64,000 nucleotides of DNA from DASYXZ01 sp035946625 (GCA_035946625.1 DASYZE010000060.1:30391-94390); one strand, 5' to 3'. Shown: positions 45,375 to 54,783, counted from the stretch's first letter. Numbers and translations: made by a program. Notes: generated from the letters alone by a model not told the origin.

Positions 45375-46358
45375 CTAGTCGTACGACATGATGCGGGTAC
45401 CCTCAAAGTCGAAGCGAAACCTAACCTCTTTGAGTCCCTGCTCACGCATGGCATGGCGAAGGCGGGTCTTGTCTCTAGCATAAAACATAAGAAACCCTCC
45501 ACCCCCAGCGCCGATTAGTTTGCCCCCGAGGGCGCCGTTTGCCATGGCGCATTCATACCATTGATCGATTCTTGCGTTGCTCATGCTCGCGCTACGGCCC
45601 TTCTTTTGTTCCCAGTGGACATTCATGAGTCGGCCGAACTCGGCCACGTCCCCTTTTTCCAACGCCTTCTTGGTGCAAAAGGCCAGTTCCTTGATGACGT
45701 GAAGGTTTGCGGTCATGTCCGAGTCTCCCCGCTTGCTCTTGTCATCTTGCTCTTTCAGAATTGCAGATGCCGAGCGCGAGTAGCCCGTGAAGAATAATAG
45801 CAGATTGTCCTCCAGGTTAAATAAGGTCTCTTCTGAGATATCCAGAGCAAAGGCCTTCACCGTTCCATCTCTTTCGAACTCGAAACAAGTGATACCTCCG
45901 TAGGCCGCAATGTATTGGTCCTGTTTACCGATCGGGCTGCCCAGGATGTCTATCTCGACATGACACGCTTGCTCCGCCAATTCATGGGGGTGGACCAAAT
46001 TCTTGTTGTATGCGTGCAAGGCTCTCAGTAGAGCCGTTGTAAAACTGCCGGACGAACCGAGACCCGTCCCCGCCGGGATATCAGCCATGCTGGAGATTTC
46101 CAGATTTCTCGTTCGGATGGTTAGCGCTCGTAGAACCTCGCGGATAATGGGATGCTTGATATCATCGATCGAGGCAGCTTCCTCCAAATGGGAATACTTG
46201 AGCAGAAAACCATCAATGAAACGGCGGTGAATATTGATGTAAACGTATTTGTCGATGGCCCCGGCAATGACAAAGCCTCCATGTGCGCGCGAGTAGGAGG
46301 ACAAGTCTGTTCCTCCTCCGCCCAGCGAAACCCGCAAAGGTGAACGCGTGATGATCAT
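45375..46358 (-). CDS. hddA: GHMP kinase, D-glycero-D-manno-heptose 7-phosphate kinase-like
   Basis: A 327-residue GHMP-family sugar kinase. RSPLRVSLGGGGTDLSSY is the N-terminal signature of the HddA/FKP group, DIPAGTGLGSSGSFTTALL is the ATP-binding motif 2, and GGKLIGAGGGGFLMFY is motif 3. HddA phosphorylates heptose 7-phosphate at C1 to the alpha-1,7-bisphosphate. It is the first gene of a minus-strand operon running through hddC, the gmhA-gmhB fusion, tal, GT2 and methyltransferase. Confidence 0.88.
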   Translation of the reverse strand: MIITRSPLRVSLGGGGTDLSSYSRAHGGFVIAGAIDKYVYINIHRRFIDGFLLKYSHLEEAASIDDIKHPIIREVLRALTIRTRNLEISSMADIPAGTGLGSSGSFTTALLRALHAYNKNLVHPHELAEQACHVEIDILGSPIGKQDQYIAAYGGITCFEFERDGTVKAFALDISEETLFNLEDNLLLFFTGYSRSASAILKEQDDKSKRGDSDMTANLHVIKELAFCTKKALEKGDVAEFGRLMNVHWEQKKGRSASMSNARIDQWYECAMANGALGGKLIGAGGGGFLMFYARDKTRLRHAMREQGLKEVRFRFDFEGTRIMSYD

Positions 46359-46520
46359 AATTGCGATTAGTATGTCGACTCAGAGTCGTTGAACTGGCCC
46401 ACTGTTCGCTGGACCTGTTTGATTAGACATCCAGGCCCCCCATGCCAGGAGAGGGACAAGAAATCCATAGCTGCGATGCGAAATGGCCACTATTAGGTTC
46501 CCTTCCTGGTTGTGAAATCC

Positions 46521-46613
46521 TTAATAATCGTTCGAATAGAATTGTTTGTCCGTGACCCGTTTGAGCGAATGCAACCGCGGACCGGCTCCTGCTGCCAGGA
46601 CGACACCTTTCAT
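46521..46613 (-). pseudogene. RmlA remnant (glucose-1-phosphate thymidylyltransferase)
   Basis: Thirty codons from ATG 46613 read MKGVVLAAGAGPRLHSLKRV and on to TDKQ, matching the start of RmlA proteins (MKGIxLAGGxGTRLxPLTxxxNKQ), then drift (FYSNDY) and stop. The sequence after the stop has no further RmlA similarity. Two consensus residues of the nucleotide loop are changed (GG to AG, T to P). It is a truncated copy lying between the heptose operon and the GT4 gene. Confidence 0.75.
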
Positions 46614-46689
46614 GCATCGTCCCGAACTGTAAAATTTCGGGCGATGCCATGCAAAGTCAGGAATTGGGGCGAAGTTTGTTCGCAAGTTT

Positions 46690-47928
46690 TTAGGATTGAG
46701 ACCCGGTCGTTCTGTAGAGTCTTTCATACAAGTATGCTTCCTCCTCCACCCGCGGGAGGGACACGTGACGCATTCGTTCCTTGATTCCATTCAGGATCCG
46801 GGGGTTATCGACAATCAACTTCAACTTGCCTGCCAGGTCCTTTTCATCGCCAACCTGGAAAGTAAATCCATTGGCCGAATCCTTTATTTTTTCGGCCATC
46901 CCTCCAATATTGGACGCAACTACAGGTACATTGCATGCAAGCGCTTCATGCAGAATGAGCGGATAGTTTTCATACCAGACTGACGGCACAATAATCACGT
47001 CGATGTTCGCCAGAATCTCGCCAACTTGTTCTTCGGTGTAAGTTCCACAGAATTTGATTCGTTCGTCGTCCCCGGCGATTTGCTGGAGAATTCGAAAGTA
47101 GGCTTTATCGTGGAAGGCTGCACCGTAAACTCGCACTTCGGCATTGGCGGGATTAAGTTCCCGGAAGGCTTTGAGCAACACATGTAGGCCCTTATGCGGA
47201 GATAATCCTCCACAATAGCCGAAAACGATTTTATCACTTTGTTCGTACCGCTTGGAATTCGATTTCAAGTACTGAAAGTCCAATCCGTGCGGAATTATCT
47301 GGATGTTCAAATCGGGAAACTCGTTCCTAAATACAGCGGCCAGGAATTTGGATGGGGCGACAACGGCTTTCGCTCCGGCCAGAATCTCTTTGCCAGCCGC
47401 TAAACGGCTTTTGACAAATGCGGGCTCCAATTCCGGGCACAGCTTGCCGCAGGCCGCAGCACCCTCCGGCCCCATGCATAGCGATCCCGCGCTCGTTTGC
47501 AGGGTGAACTTGGGGCATATCATCCAGAAGTCGGTCAGGGTGAACACATAGGGGATTCCCAGGTCGAGCGCAGCTTTGGCGAACGGAGCCAGCCTCATCA
47601 GATGCCCAATGTGCAACAAGTCGTACCGTTTCTTCTGCAAAAATTCCCGGGCAAACTTGTAAATTTCCTGGTTTTCGTAATACGAGTGAATGTCAATAGG
47701 GGCTGTTTGATGCCGCAAAACGACGACAGGCAAACTCCTATAAACGTAATTCCTTACCAATAGACCCTCACTACGCTCGAACTTTTCCCTTTCCTCGGAA
47801 AACGTATAGGCAACGACCTGAACGAAGTTGCCGTTCTTTTGAACGCTGGAGGAAACATTCAGCACAAATTTCTCTGTGCCGGTGTGAAACTCCGGGTAAA
47901 ATTCATGGACGATATAAAGTATCATCAT
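46690..47928 (-). CDS. GT4 family glycosyltransferase
   Basis: A 412-residue retaining glycosyltransferase (GT-B fold). N-terminal HEFYPEFHTGTEKFVLNVS fits the acceptor half; the C-terminal half shows FGYCGGLSPHKGLHVLLKAF and the EX7E nucleotide-sugar site PSVWYENYPLILHEALACNVPVV (quoted in parts: SVWYENYPLILHEAL). It likely adds a sugar to the growing surface glycan in the cytoplasm. Seven bases separate its start from the stop of the large fusion gene, so both are probably on one transcript. Confidence 0.88.
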   Translation of the reverse strand: MMILYIVHEFYPEFHTGTEKFVLNVSSSVQKNGNFVQVVAYTFSEEREKFERSEGLLVRNYVYRSLPVVVLRHQTAPIDIHSYYENQEIYKFAREFLQKKRYDLLHIGHLMRLAPFAKAALDLGIPYVFTLTDFWMICPKFTLQTSAGSLCMGPEGAAACGKLCPELEPAFVKSRLAAGKEILAGAKAVVAPSKFLAAVFRNEFPDLNIQIIPHGLDFQYLKSNSKRYEQSDKIVFGYCGGLSPHKGLHVLLKAFRELNPANAEVRVYGAAFHDKAYFRILQQIAGDDERIKFCGTYTEEQVGEILANIDVIIVPSVWYENYPLILHEALACNVPVVASNIGGMAEKIKDSANGFTFQVGDEKDLAGKLKLIVDNPRILNGIKERMRHVSLPRVEEEAYLYERLYRTTGSQS

Positions 47929-47935
47929 GGGAAGG

Positions 47936-50900
47936 CTACACGCCCGCAGTTAATACTCTATCGAAATCAGCCAGAAACCGCTCCGGTGAGCCCTGCCTGG
48001 AAAGCGTGAGATATAAGTGGGCGAGCTGGGCTCCGCTGTGCAACGCCAAGAGCTTATAAAGCGCAGCCGCCAAATCGCGCGCCAGGCTTTCATCAACAAC
48101 TTGATAGATCTCGGCGACGTATGTTTCCAGTAATCCCAAATGATGCAGGAAATGTGGCAAGACCATGTTGTCTTTGTTGGTGTATGAATCTAATTGTTCC
48201 CTCATGTGCGGAATCAAGTTTTGAACGAACCCGTCAAGATCATTGCCTTTTGTCAGGCCATCCCGCATTTTGAGCTCACCCTTCTCAGTGGTGTACATGG
48301 TCCGAATCCGACCGATCAGACTGCCCACTCCTTCGGAGTCTTTTAGATTAACAATCGCGTCGGCGACGTAATTCGTTCTGAAATAAAGTGAAACAATGTC
48401 TCGGAATAGGCCCTCCTGATCTTGGACGGCAGGAAAGGCATAATCAGGGAAGACTTCAGCCAGAAACCTGCTATCGACGTAAGCTCTTTTCAGGAAGTAG
48501 TAAGCCGCCCTGTTATGTGAGTGCAGAACGCGGGTACTATAGAGAAAGGCGATCTTATGCCCGTCCTTAATCAGGCGTATGCCGAGATCCAGGTCTTCAG
48601 CGTATTTCGTCTTGTATTTGTATTGGTTAAACACATCTCGCTTAATGAGAGCCGCGATATCGCTTATCTGGCCGTTGGAGCGCAGTCCCCAGTGGGACGA
48701 ACATGATTCATCCCAGGCGAGAATTCGGTCCTTGTCCAGATTGAGTGTCCGGTGATGATTCCAGATGATCGACCGATAAAACAAATCGCAATCAGAGCGC
48801 GGGTACTCGGCACAACTAACTGCCACGACATCGTTGTTTTCGACGGTTCTTGCCAATTCCCATAGCCATCTGTCTGTGAGCGGGAGGGCATCTTGCACCG
48901 TGAACAGTAGATAGTCTCCCGTCGCGTGTTCAGCTCCTTTATTCCTGGCGTAGGCGTGGTCAAAACTGGAAGGAGGAATCTCCACGAGCTTGGCGCCCTC
49001 CTCTTTCGCAACGTCCAGCGTGGCGTCTTTGGACCCGGAATCGACAATAATAATTTCACATTCCCTAACCCCTTTTTGACTGTTCAGCTTTTTCAATAGA
49101 GCTCGAAAGCCTTGCCCCGCGTCCTTGGTGGGGATCACTACTGATACCTTTTTGTCGATCAGGGGCAGACTGGCTTCAGAGGAGGGATTGTTAAGGTCAG
49201 GAAGGAGATGTGGCCGAAAAATAATTCCGGGGGAGTCCTTTGGTTTTCGCAGCCTCTGGATGGCCAGGCGGTTGGCGTTCTTGACTCCATAGAGCCGGCA
49301 AAACCATAAGTACTTGCGGAAATTGGCGATGCTAAAGGCACGTGGGTCCGGCGCCGAAAGAGGTTCTCGTGTGGCCACCCGCCAAAGAAACTTGATGACC
49401 TTCCTTCTCCTGCTCGATGCAGGTAAGAGGCTGTCGCGCAATCTGTGATAATGCTGAAGAGTTCTCCATCCGTGAGAACCTTGAATCTGGCTTAAAACGG
49501 CTTCCAAATCATGGACCTTCTGCTCCCGCCGGACTAACGATATCTGGATCGCCTGTGCTGATTGCACTTTTTGATCTAAGCAGGAGGAAAGCTCACGAAT
49601 CGCTCCCTCTTTTTCGGCCACTTGCGAAGTTAGCGCATGAATTGCCTGCTCCTTCTGAACTATCTGTAAAGAGAGCTCTCGAGACACGTCTTCCGTGTGA
49701 GTGATCGAGCGTTGCAGATTGACTAGAGTGGCTTCGGCATTGCGGAGGTGACTGTCCTTGTCGGCTAAGCTGCGTTCAAGATGGCCGACCGTCGCTTCGA
49801 TATTCCCGATATGATTGTCCTTATCGGCTAAGGTGCGTTCAAGGTGGCCGACCGTCGCTTCGATATTCCGGATATGATTGTCCTTGTCCGCGACCGCACG
49901 ATTCAGATCGCCCACGGCTCGCTGCAGATCATCCCGGGAAACCGTAAGTTCAGTGTTACGTTGCCTCGTCCCTGCAAGGAGATCCTCCTGCCAGACAAGA
50001 TAGCGCAGGGCAGGTGCCATATTATTAAGCTGCGCTAAAACGGGGTCGAATTGGGCAAGCACCTCCGGCGAATCGATGGGCAAGTCGTCCGTAGCGAGCC
50101 TGGAAAGCAATTCGTATGTCGGCAAGATCTGGGGAGGGGCAGTGAGATCGAATTGGATGTCTTTCAATAAATACCGAGTATGCCGCAATCTGGCGTCAAG
50201 GAAATCGCGCTGAAATTCTTCCAGTCGTGTATGATCAATACATTGTTCTAAGCCCAGCGCGCGCGCCATTCGGGCAATTTCGTGTGCGGGATTGTCCATC
50301 ATGAGGTCGTAATCGACTACGACTCGACGGCTAGAAGCCGTCTCCAGCATAATGGGAACCATATGCTCTAACCACAGATAGTAGGATTTCTCGCTGGGGA
50401 AATTGTCACGCGCCTGCAATGAGCGCGCGACGCTGAGAGGATTGCGGATTACAATGACGTAATTGACGTCAAATTCCAAGTGCTGGAACACATTCTTCCA
50501 GAATGGCAATAGCCGCCCAAAACGGGGATCTTTCATGCCAAAGGTGTCCGTTACTCTTGTCTTTTGGCGCAAAAGTTCTACCGCGCGCATGTGGAAGGGT
50601 ATCAGAGTGTCGCGGACCAGTTCATCACCAGGAATGAGTGCGAGGTTGTGCCAATTGTAACCAATCGCAGAGAGTAATTCATCGTTCAACGAATTGACAT
50701 CCAAGTCTTCCCAGAAGCCTTTCTCATTATTATTTTTCGCCGCAGGCATTAAGTGGTCCCCCAATTCCACTCCTAGCACCTGTAAGGCCCGCGTGATCGC
50801 GCTGGTACCCGAGCGGTGCGTGCCGAGGACGACGAAGAGCCGTTTTATGGATCCGACAGACTTCACTGATTCCGTCTTCGGAGCGTGTCCAATCTTGTGC

Positions 50901-51709
50901 TGGCTGGCCCTCTCCTCTTGAACCGGCTGGAAAGAAGCGGCTGCTCTCGCCGGGCGGTTGGCATTTAGTTGCGCTCGCAATCGCTGAAGTTCAACACTCA
51001 TTGCTGCTTGTTCGGCCGTTCGGTGTCCAAGGTTGAAAAAGAAACTCTGGATCTTCGCGGCGTCTTCTCCGGAGGCTTTGAATATCTCGTGTAGCGCTGC
51101 CGGGAAATCGTTTCCCACGCCCAATACGCCTAGTCCATGACCGTGCCGAAACTCAAAATGCGGGTACTGCTGTTGCAACTCACTCCACACGCGCCAGACG
51201 CCAAATTCTCTCTCTCGAACGTTAATGTCGTGGAGCAAGACAACGCCCCTTGAGCTTAACTTGGGAAGCCACGATTCGAAATCGTGCTTCACCGCCTCGT
51301 AGGTATGGCACCCGTCGATATGAAGGAGGGTCACCGTACCATCAGCAAAATAAGGGAGTGCTTCATCGAAGGTGCGCTCGATGAGCTGAGAAAAACTTCC
51401 ATAGAGGGGGTCGTGATGGGCGCGAAGATCCTGGAGCACTTCCGGGCCGTAAAATCCGGAGTGTTCGTCTCCTTTCCAGGTATCCACAGCAAAGCAGGCT
51501 GAATTCAATTTCAGCTCTAGAACTGCCTGACAGAAGGCGCAATAGGAATCCCCCCGATGCGTGCCGAGTTCCACAAAGATCTCGGGTCTTAAGACATCAA
51601 CGAGAAACATGGCAAATGGTGTGTGCTCATGCCATGCGTTAACGGAGGTGAGCCGTTTCGGTGTGGCAAAGAAAATAGGAAAATCCATCACAGATCTAAG
51701 ATCCCTCAT
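47936..51709 (-). CDS. Methyltransferase-sulfotransferase-coiled coil-GT2 fusion protein
   Basis: A 1257-residue multidomain protein. Residues 1-210: a methyltransferase-24 type domain (EIFVELGTHRGDSYCAF, VTLLHIDGCHTYEAVKHDF, GVVLLHDINV). Residues about 288-570: a sulfotransferase domain with the PAPS-binding loop LGTHRSGTSAITR (Gly296) and VIRNPLSVARSL. Residues about 585-780: a coiled coil with two 21-residue units encoded by 63-base tandem repeats. Residues about 850-1110: a GT2 glycosyltransferase (VSVVIPTKDAG, EIIIVDSGSKDAT, FVQDA-like LLFTVQDALPL, YAEDLDLGIRLI). A C-terminal helical part follows. It would modify surface polysaccharide at the cytoplasmic face. ATG 51709 is used, with ATG 51688 possible. 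Confidence 0.85.
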   Translation of the reverse strand: MRDLRSVMDFPIFFATPKRLTSVNAWHEHTPFAMFLVDVLRPEIFVELGTHRGDSYCAFCQAVLELKLNSACFAVDTWKGDEHSGFYGPEVLQDLRAHHDPLYGSFSQLIERTFDEALPYFADGTVTLLHIDGCHTYEAVKHDFESWLPKLSSRGVVLLHDINVREREFGVWRVWSELQQQYPHFEFRHGHGLGVLGVGNDFPAALHEIFKASGEDAAKIQSFFFNLGHRTAEQAAMSVELQRLRAQLNANRPARAAASFQPVQEERASQHKIGHAPKTESVKSVGSIKRLFVVLGTHRSGTSAITRALQVLGVELGDHLMPAAKNNNEKGFWEDLDVNSLNDELLSAIGYNWHNLALIPGDELVRDTLIPFHMRAVELLRQKTRVTDTFGMKDPRFGRLLPFWKNVFQHLEFDVNYVIVIRNPLSVARSLQARDNFPSEKSYYLWLEHMVPIMLETASSRRVVVDYDLMMDNPAHEIARMARALGLEQCIDHTRLEEFQRDFLDARLRHTRYLLKDIQFDLTAPPQILPTYELLSRLATDDLPIDSPEVLAQFDPVLAQLNNMAPALRYLVWQEDLLAGTRQRNTELTVSRDDLQRAVGDLNRAVADKDNHIRNIEATVGHLERTLADKDNHIGNIEATVGHLERSLADKDSHLRNAEATLVNLQRSITHTEDVSRELSLQIVQKEQAIHALTSQVAEKEGAIRELSSCLDQKVQSAQAIQISLVRREQKVHDLEAVLSQIQGSHGWRTLQHYHRLRDSLLPASSRRRKVIKFLWRVATREPLSAPDPRAFSIANFRKYLWFCRLYGVKNANRLAIQRLRKPKDSPGIIFRPHLLPDLNNPSSEASLPLIDKKVSVVIPTKDAGQGFRALLKKLNSQKGVRECEIIIVDSGSKDATLDVAKEEGAKLVEIPPSSFDHAYARNKGAEHATGDYLLFTVQDALPLTDRWLWELARTVENNDVVAVSCAEYPRSDCDLFYRSIIWNHHRTLNLDKDRILAWDESCSSHWGLRSNGQISDIAALIKRDVFNQYKYKTKYAEDLDLGIRLIKDGHKIAFLYSTRVLHSHNRAAYYFLKRAYVDSRFLAEVFPDYAFPAVQDQEGLFRDIVSLYFRTNYVADAIVNLKDSEGVGSLIGRIRTMYTTEKGELKMRDGLTKGNDLDGFVQNLIPHMREQLDSYTNKDNMVLPHFLHHLGLLETYVAEIYQVVDESLARDLAAALYKLLALHSGAQLAHLYLTLSRQGSPERFLADFDRVLTAGV
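49753..49878 (-). repeat. Tandem 63-base repeats in the coiled-coil region
   Basis: Units at 49753-49815 and 49816-49878 differ at only a few positions; a third, partly degenerate, unit starts at 49879. They keep the frame and encode a 21-residue heptad-like unit (DKDNHIRNIEATVGHLERTL-type). Recent slippage expansion of a coiled-coil spacer is likely. Confidence 0.85.
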
Positions 51710-51816
51710 TCAATTTTGACTTGTCTCCCACTGCAACAGCCGCGAAGCCGCGCCCTGCATTTATCGTTTCTGCGAATATTGAGCTGCGCCCTTCGAGTAG
51801 GCGAGCACCCTTCGGA

Positions 51817-52593
51817 CTAGGTCGCGCCCACGGGCTGGTGCAAGAGTTCGTTGTACTTATCATAAATCTCGTCGGGCGGCCCATCGGCAAGGAGCACGCC
51901 TTCGTGGATCAGGAGTGCTCGCGTGCAGAGTTGTTTGACGGTGGCCATGGAGTGGGAGACATAAACAATCGTCTTGCCGCGCTCGCGAAAATCTTCAATG
52001 CGGGCCATACACTTTTGTTGGAAGCCTGCGTCGCCGACGGCGAGTATTTCATCAACCAAAAGAATGTCTGGGTCAACCTCAGCCGCAATCGCAAAACCCA
52101 GGCGCATGTACATGCCGGTGGAATATTGTTTGACCGGGGAGTCAATGAAGTCGCCGAGTTCAGCAAATTCCACAATCCCTTCTTCCCGCGCTTGAATCTC
52201 GCGGCGGGACATGCCGAGTATCAAACCGTTCATCACAATGTTCTCGCGGCCTGTCAAATCCGCATGAAATCCGGCTCCCAGCTCAATCAATGCGGCGACG
52301 TGACCCGAAACTTTGACCACACCCGAGGTGGGTTGGTACACGCCCGCAATGATTTTGAGCGTCGTGCTTTTGCCCGAACCGTTGCGCCCCACGATGCCCA
52401 CGGTTTCGCCGTCGGAGACGGAGAAGCTGACACCCTTGAGCGCTTCGAAATCAAAAATCTGCGATTTATAGCGCAGGACACGTGTGAAGGCCTCGCGGAG
52501 AGTGTCCGGCCGTTCTCGGATCACGCGGAAGCGCTGGACCACATTCTCAAAACGGATGCTGACTTGGCGCAACTCGGATTCACTCCTAGACAT
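51817..52593 (-). CDS. wzt: ABC exporter ATP-binding protein for polysaccharide
   Basis: A 258-residue ATPase. Walker A is GRNGSGKSTTLKII, the signature is KQYSTGMYMRLGFAIA, and Walker B is DILLVDEILAVGD. The closest kinds are Wzt/KpsT/TagH, partners of ABC-2 polysaccharide exporters. The protein is short and lacks the C-terminal carbohydrate-binding domain of long Wzt proteins, so it may not select chains by a terminal cap. ATG 52593 overlaps the 3' end of the permease gene by 8 bases. Confidence 0.9.
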   Translation of the reverse strand: MSRSESELRQVSIRFENVVQRFRVIRERPDTLREAFTRVLRYKSQIFDFEALKGVSFSVSDGETVGIVGRNGSGKSTTLKIIAGVYQPTSGVVKVSGHVAALIELGAGFHADLTGRENIVMNGLILGMSRREIQAREEGIVEFAELGDFIDSPVKQYSTGMYMRLGFAIAAEVDPDILLVDEILAVGDAGFQQKCMARIEDFRERGKTIVYVSHSMATVKQLCTRALLIHEGVLLADGPPDEIYDKYNELLHQPVGAT

Positions 52594-53362
52594 AGAAAAC
52601 GAAGGTGTTTTGGTGTCGGCGGAAAAGAAGATAGCCTGCGATCAGAGCGCCGATCCCGCATCCTAATGACATCGCCACCGACTGTAGGGTGGGAAGTTGC
52701 CCGTTGTAAATGGCCAGACGAAACCCATTCAAAATGTACAGCATCGGATTGAACCGAAAAAAAATATGGTACTTTGGCGGGACAAAATCCAATGAATAAA
52801 TAACCGGCGACGCGTAGAACCATGCGTTAAGGACATTCTGAACGATATGGGATACGTCGCGGAAGAAGACATGGGCCGCCGCGCAAAAAAAACCGCAGCC
52901 CAGGGTGAATAAGACAAGGGCCAGGAATGGCACGGGAAGATAGATCCAAGTCCAGTGAAACGGGAACCGCAACACTACAAGTATGACGACCAGTGGAATC
53001 ATGGAAAGGAGAAAGTTGATCACGTTGGATAGGACCGCCGCCACCGGAAAGACAGCCTTGCCGATGTAAATCTTTTTTAATAGATCTCCGTTTCCGACGA
53101 TCGATTCCACGGCATACGAAAGCGATTGAGCAAAAAAGGTCCACGGCAGCAGGGTGGCGAGCAGGAAAACCGCGTATTGTTTCACAGGCATTTGCATGAC
53201 GACGGAAAAAACGGTCGCCAGAATGACCATCATCAGCAGCGGGTTCAGCAGCGCCCAGATGAAGCCGAGGGCTGAGCGCTTGTATCGGACTCGAAGCTCT
53301 TTCAGCGCCAGAGCCCAAATCAATTCCCGGTTGCGGCGAACTTCGCTAATCAATTCCAACAT
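52586..53362 (-). CDS. wzm: ABC-2 type polysaccharide export permease
   Basis: A 258-residue membrane protein with six hydrophobic segments and the ABC-2 signature ELRVRYKRSALGFIWALLNPL near the start; the later PYLHHV-like region is FFRDVSHIVQNVLNAWFYASP. This is the Wzm/TagG/RfbA family, which moves undecaprenyl-linked glycan to the periplasm with the adjacent ATPase. I take ATG 53362, which follows GGGGAT; the frame can begin at TTG 53374. A TATACT box at 53391-53386 could be the -10 of its promoter. Confidence 0.9.
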   Translation of the reverse strand: MLELISEVRRNRELIWALALKELRVRYKRSALGFIWALLNPLLMMVILATVFSVVMQMPVKQYAVFLLATLLPWTFFAQSLSYAVESIVGNGDLLKKIYIGKAVFPVAAVLSNVINFLLSMIPLVVILVVLRFPFHWTWIYLPVPFLALVLFTLGCGFFCAAAHVFFRDVSHIVQNVLNAWFYASPVIYSLDFVPPKYHIFFRFNPMLYILNGFRLAIYNGQLPTLQSVAMSLGCGIGALIAGYLLFRRHQNTFVFYV

Positions 53363-53505
53363 TTTTATCCCCAAATCAATTAGCCAGTATAACAGATATC
53401 ACTCATTGGATACCGGACTTTTCCAGGCCCGAGGCACAGCCCCATGCCGATTTCTGCCGCTAAGTTGCTTCCACCATAGGCTTGCCATCGGGCATACCGT
53501 AAGCC

Positions 53506-54783
53506 TTAACGCCACCAATTCCTGAACTGCCGGAAATGTTCAAAGCCCGCGATGAGGAACGGGACTAACTTCATTCGAAAACCGGAAGCACGGTCGGTAC
53601 GGTAAGGTCGGCGACAATAGTCGAGCAAGGGCTCGGCAAGCTTTTCCCAATAGAATTGGGGGGCAAGCTGTTGGAGTCTGTTCCGAATCTCCTGGCGCAA
53701 CTCAATGCTGCCGGCCACGGAGAGAATAGCTTGTTTCCAACCCTCTACATCACCTGTCCGCAGTGTTGTGCCAACATTTTGACGCGAAGCCCAGTCGGCG
53801 AGGCAATCACCTTCCGTGAGGATCATCGGCAGTCCCGCCCAAATGTAGTCGAGAATGCGTGTTCGAAAAGCGAGCCGTGTCTCGTAGGACTCAAAGTGGG
53901 CCGAGACACCTATATCGGCCTCCATAAAATAGTCCTGGCGCTCCTCAAAGGGTACCCATCCCTCCTTGAAGAATACAGCACGGTTCAACACGCCGAGGTT
54001 CTTCGCCAACTCTTCGGCTTCACTTGCAATGGGCGTGGCGCGTTTATTCGGATTGGGGTCCTGGGTGCCGAGGAAGAGCAATTTGATGTCGGAGCGTTCC
54101 TGACTAACCAGGGCCAGGGCCTTAATTACGGTAAGGGGGTCGAACCATTGCCATATCCCGCCCCCCCAAATTAACACTGTGTCATCTGGAGCAATGCCAG
54201 GAACGATTCCCTTGATGACGGCCTTGGTGTGATGGGGCGGGGACGAGGAAATACCGAAAGGGACCATTCCAATAAGACTTTTGAAACTTGGGTCGCGGCG
54301 GCATTCCTCCGGTGTGAGCCTCCCCAAGGCGCAGAGCCGGCCCAACCAATAATCCCTTTGACGGTCGTTCGCGCACAAAAAATAATCTCCCCTAAGAAGT
54401 TGGAGATTCAGGTCATGCCATTGCCGGAGGTAGCCCCAGCGAGGAAACTGCGGATGGGCGGCGAGAAGATATTCCAGCAGATAAGGATCATACAGGTCCA
54501 CCACCAGAAACTTTGCGGCTCTTCGCAAGAAAGGGAAGATGGCCAGCACCAAGCCCTGAATAATGACGACGTCGCTATGGCTGACGGCGGCCCGGAGCCG
54601 GCCGGGATGGGCGAGGGTGTTCGGTATCAATTTGACGCCTTCGATGTCGATGTCGATCGACTGGGTCGCGGCCAGGGCGACGTCGAAGTGACGAGCGAGC
54701 ACTTTGGCCAGTTCGACGCAACGGATCCCCGGTCCCGCGCGTTTTCGGCCGACATTATCGTTAGTGATCAGCAGCACTTGCAT
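53506..54783 (-). CDS. GT4 family glycosyltransferase
   Basis: A 425-residue GT-B glycosyltransferase. MQVLLITNDNVGRKRAGPGIR begins the N-terminal lobe, as in family members whose acceptor loop has GPGIR; the donor lobe has VLIWGGGIWQWFDPLTVIKA, KLLFLGTQDPNPN and RTRILDYIWAGLPMILTEGD. ATG 54783 is chosen because homology begins there and a good promoter lies at 54912-54940; the longer frame to 54867 is unsupported. It is upstream of the wzm-wzt pair on the same strand, 143 bases away. Confidence 0.85.
   Translation of the reverse strand: MQVLLITNDNVGRKRAGPGIRCVELAKVLARHFDVALAATQSIDIDIEGVKLIPNTLAHPGRLRAAVSHSDVVIIQGLVLAIFPFLRRAAKFLVVDLYDPYLLEYLLAAHPQFPRWGYLRQWHDLNLQLLRGDYFLCANDRQRDYWLGRLCALGRLTPEECRRDPSFKSLIGMVPFGISSSPPHHTKAVIKGIVPGIAPDDTVLIWGGGIWQWFDPLTVIKALALVSQERSDIKLLFLGTQDPNPNKRATPIASEAEELAKNLGVLNRAVFFKEGWVPFEERQDYFMEADIGVSAHFESYETRLAFRTRILDYIWAGLPMILTEGDCLADWASRQNVGTTLRTGDVEGWKQAILSVAGSIELRQEIRNRLQQLAPQFYWEKLAEPLLDYCRRPYRTDRASGFRMKLVPFLIAGFEHFRQFRNWWR

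Noticed and set aside
49753..49941. The regular repeats as a CRISPR array
   Set aside because: The repeats are direct neighbours without spacers, keep a coding frame and lie within a large gene.
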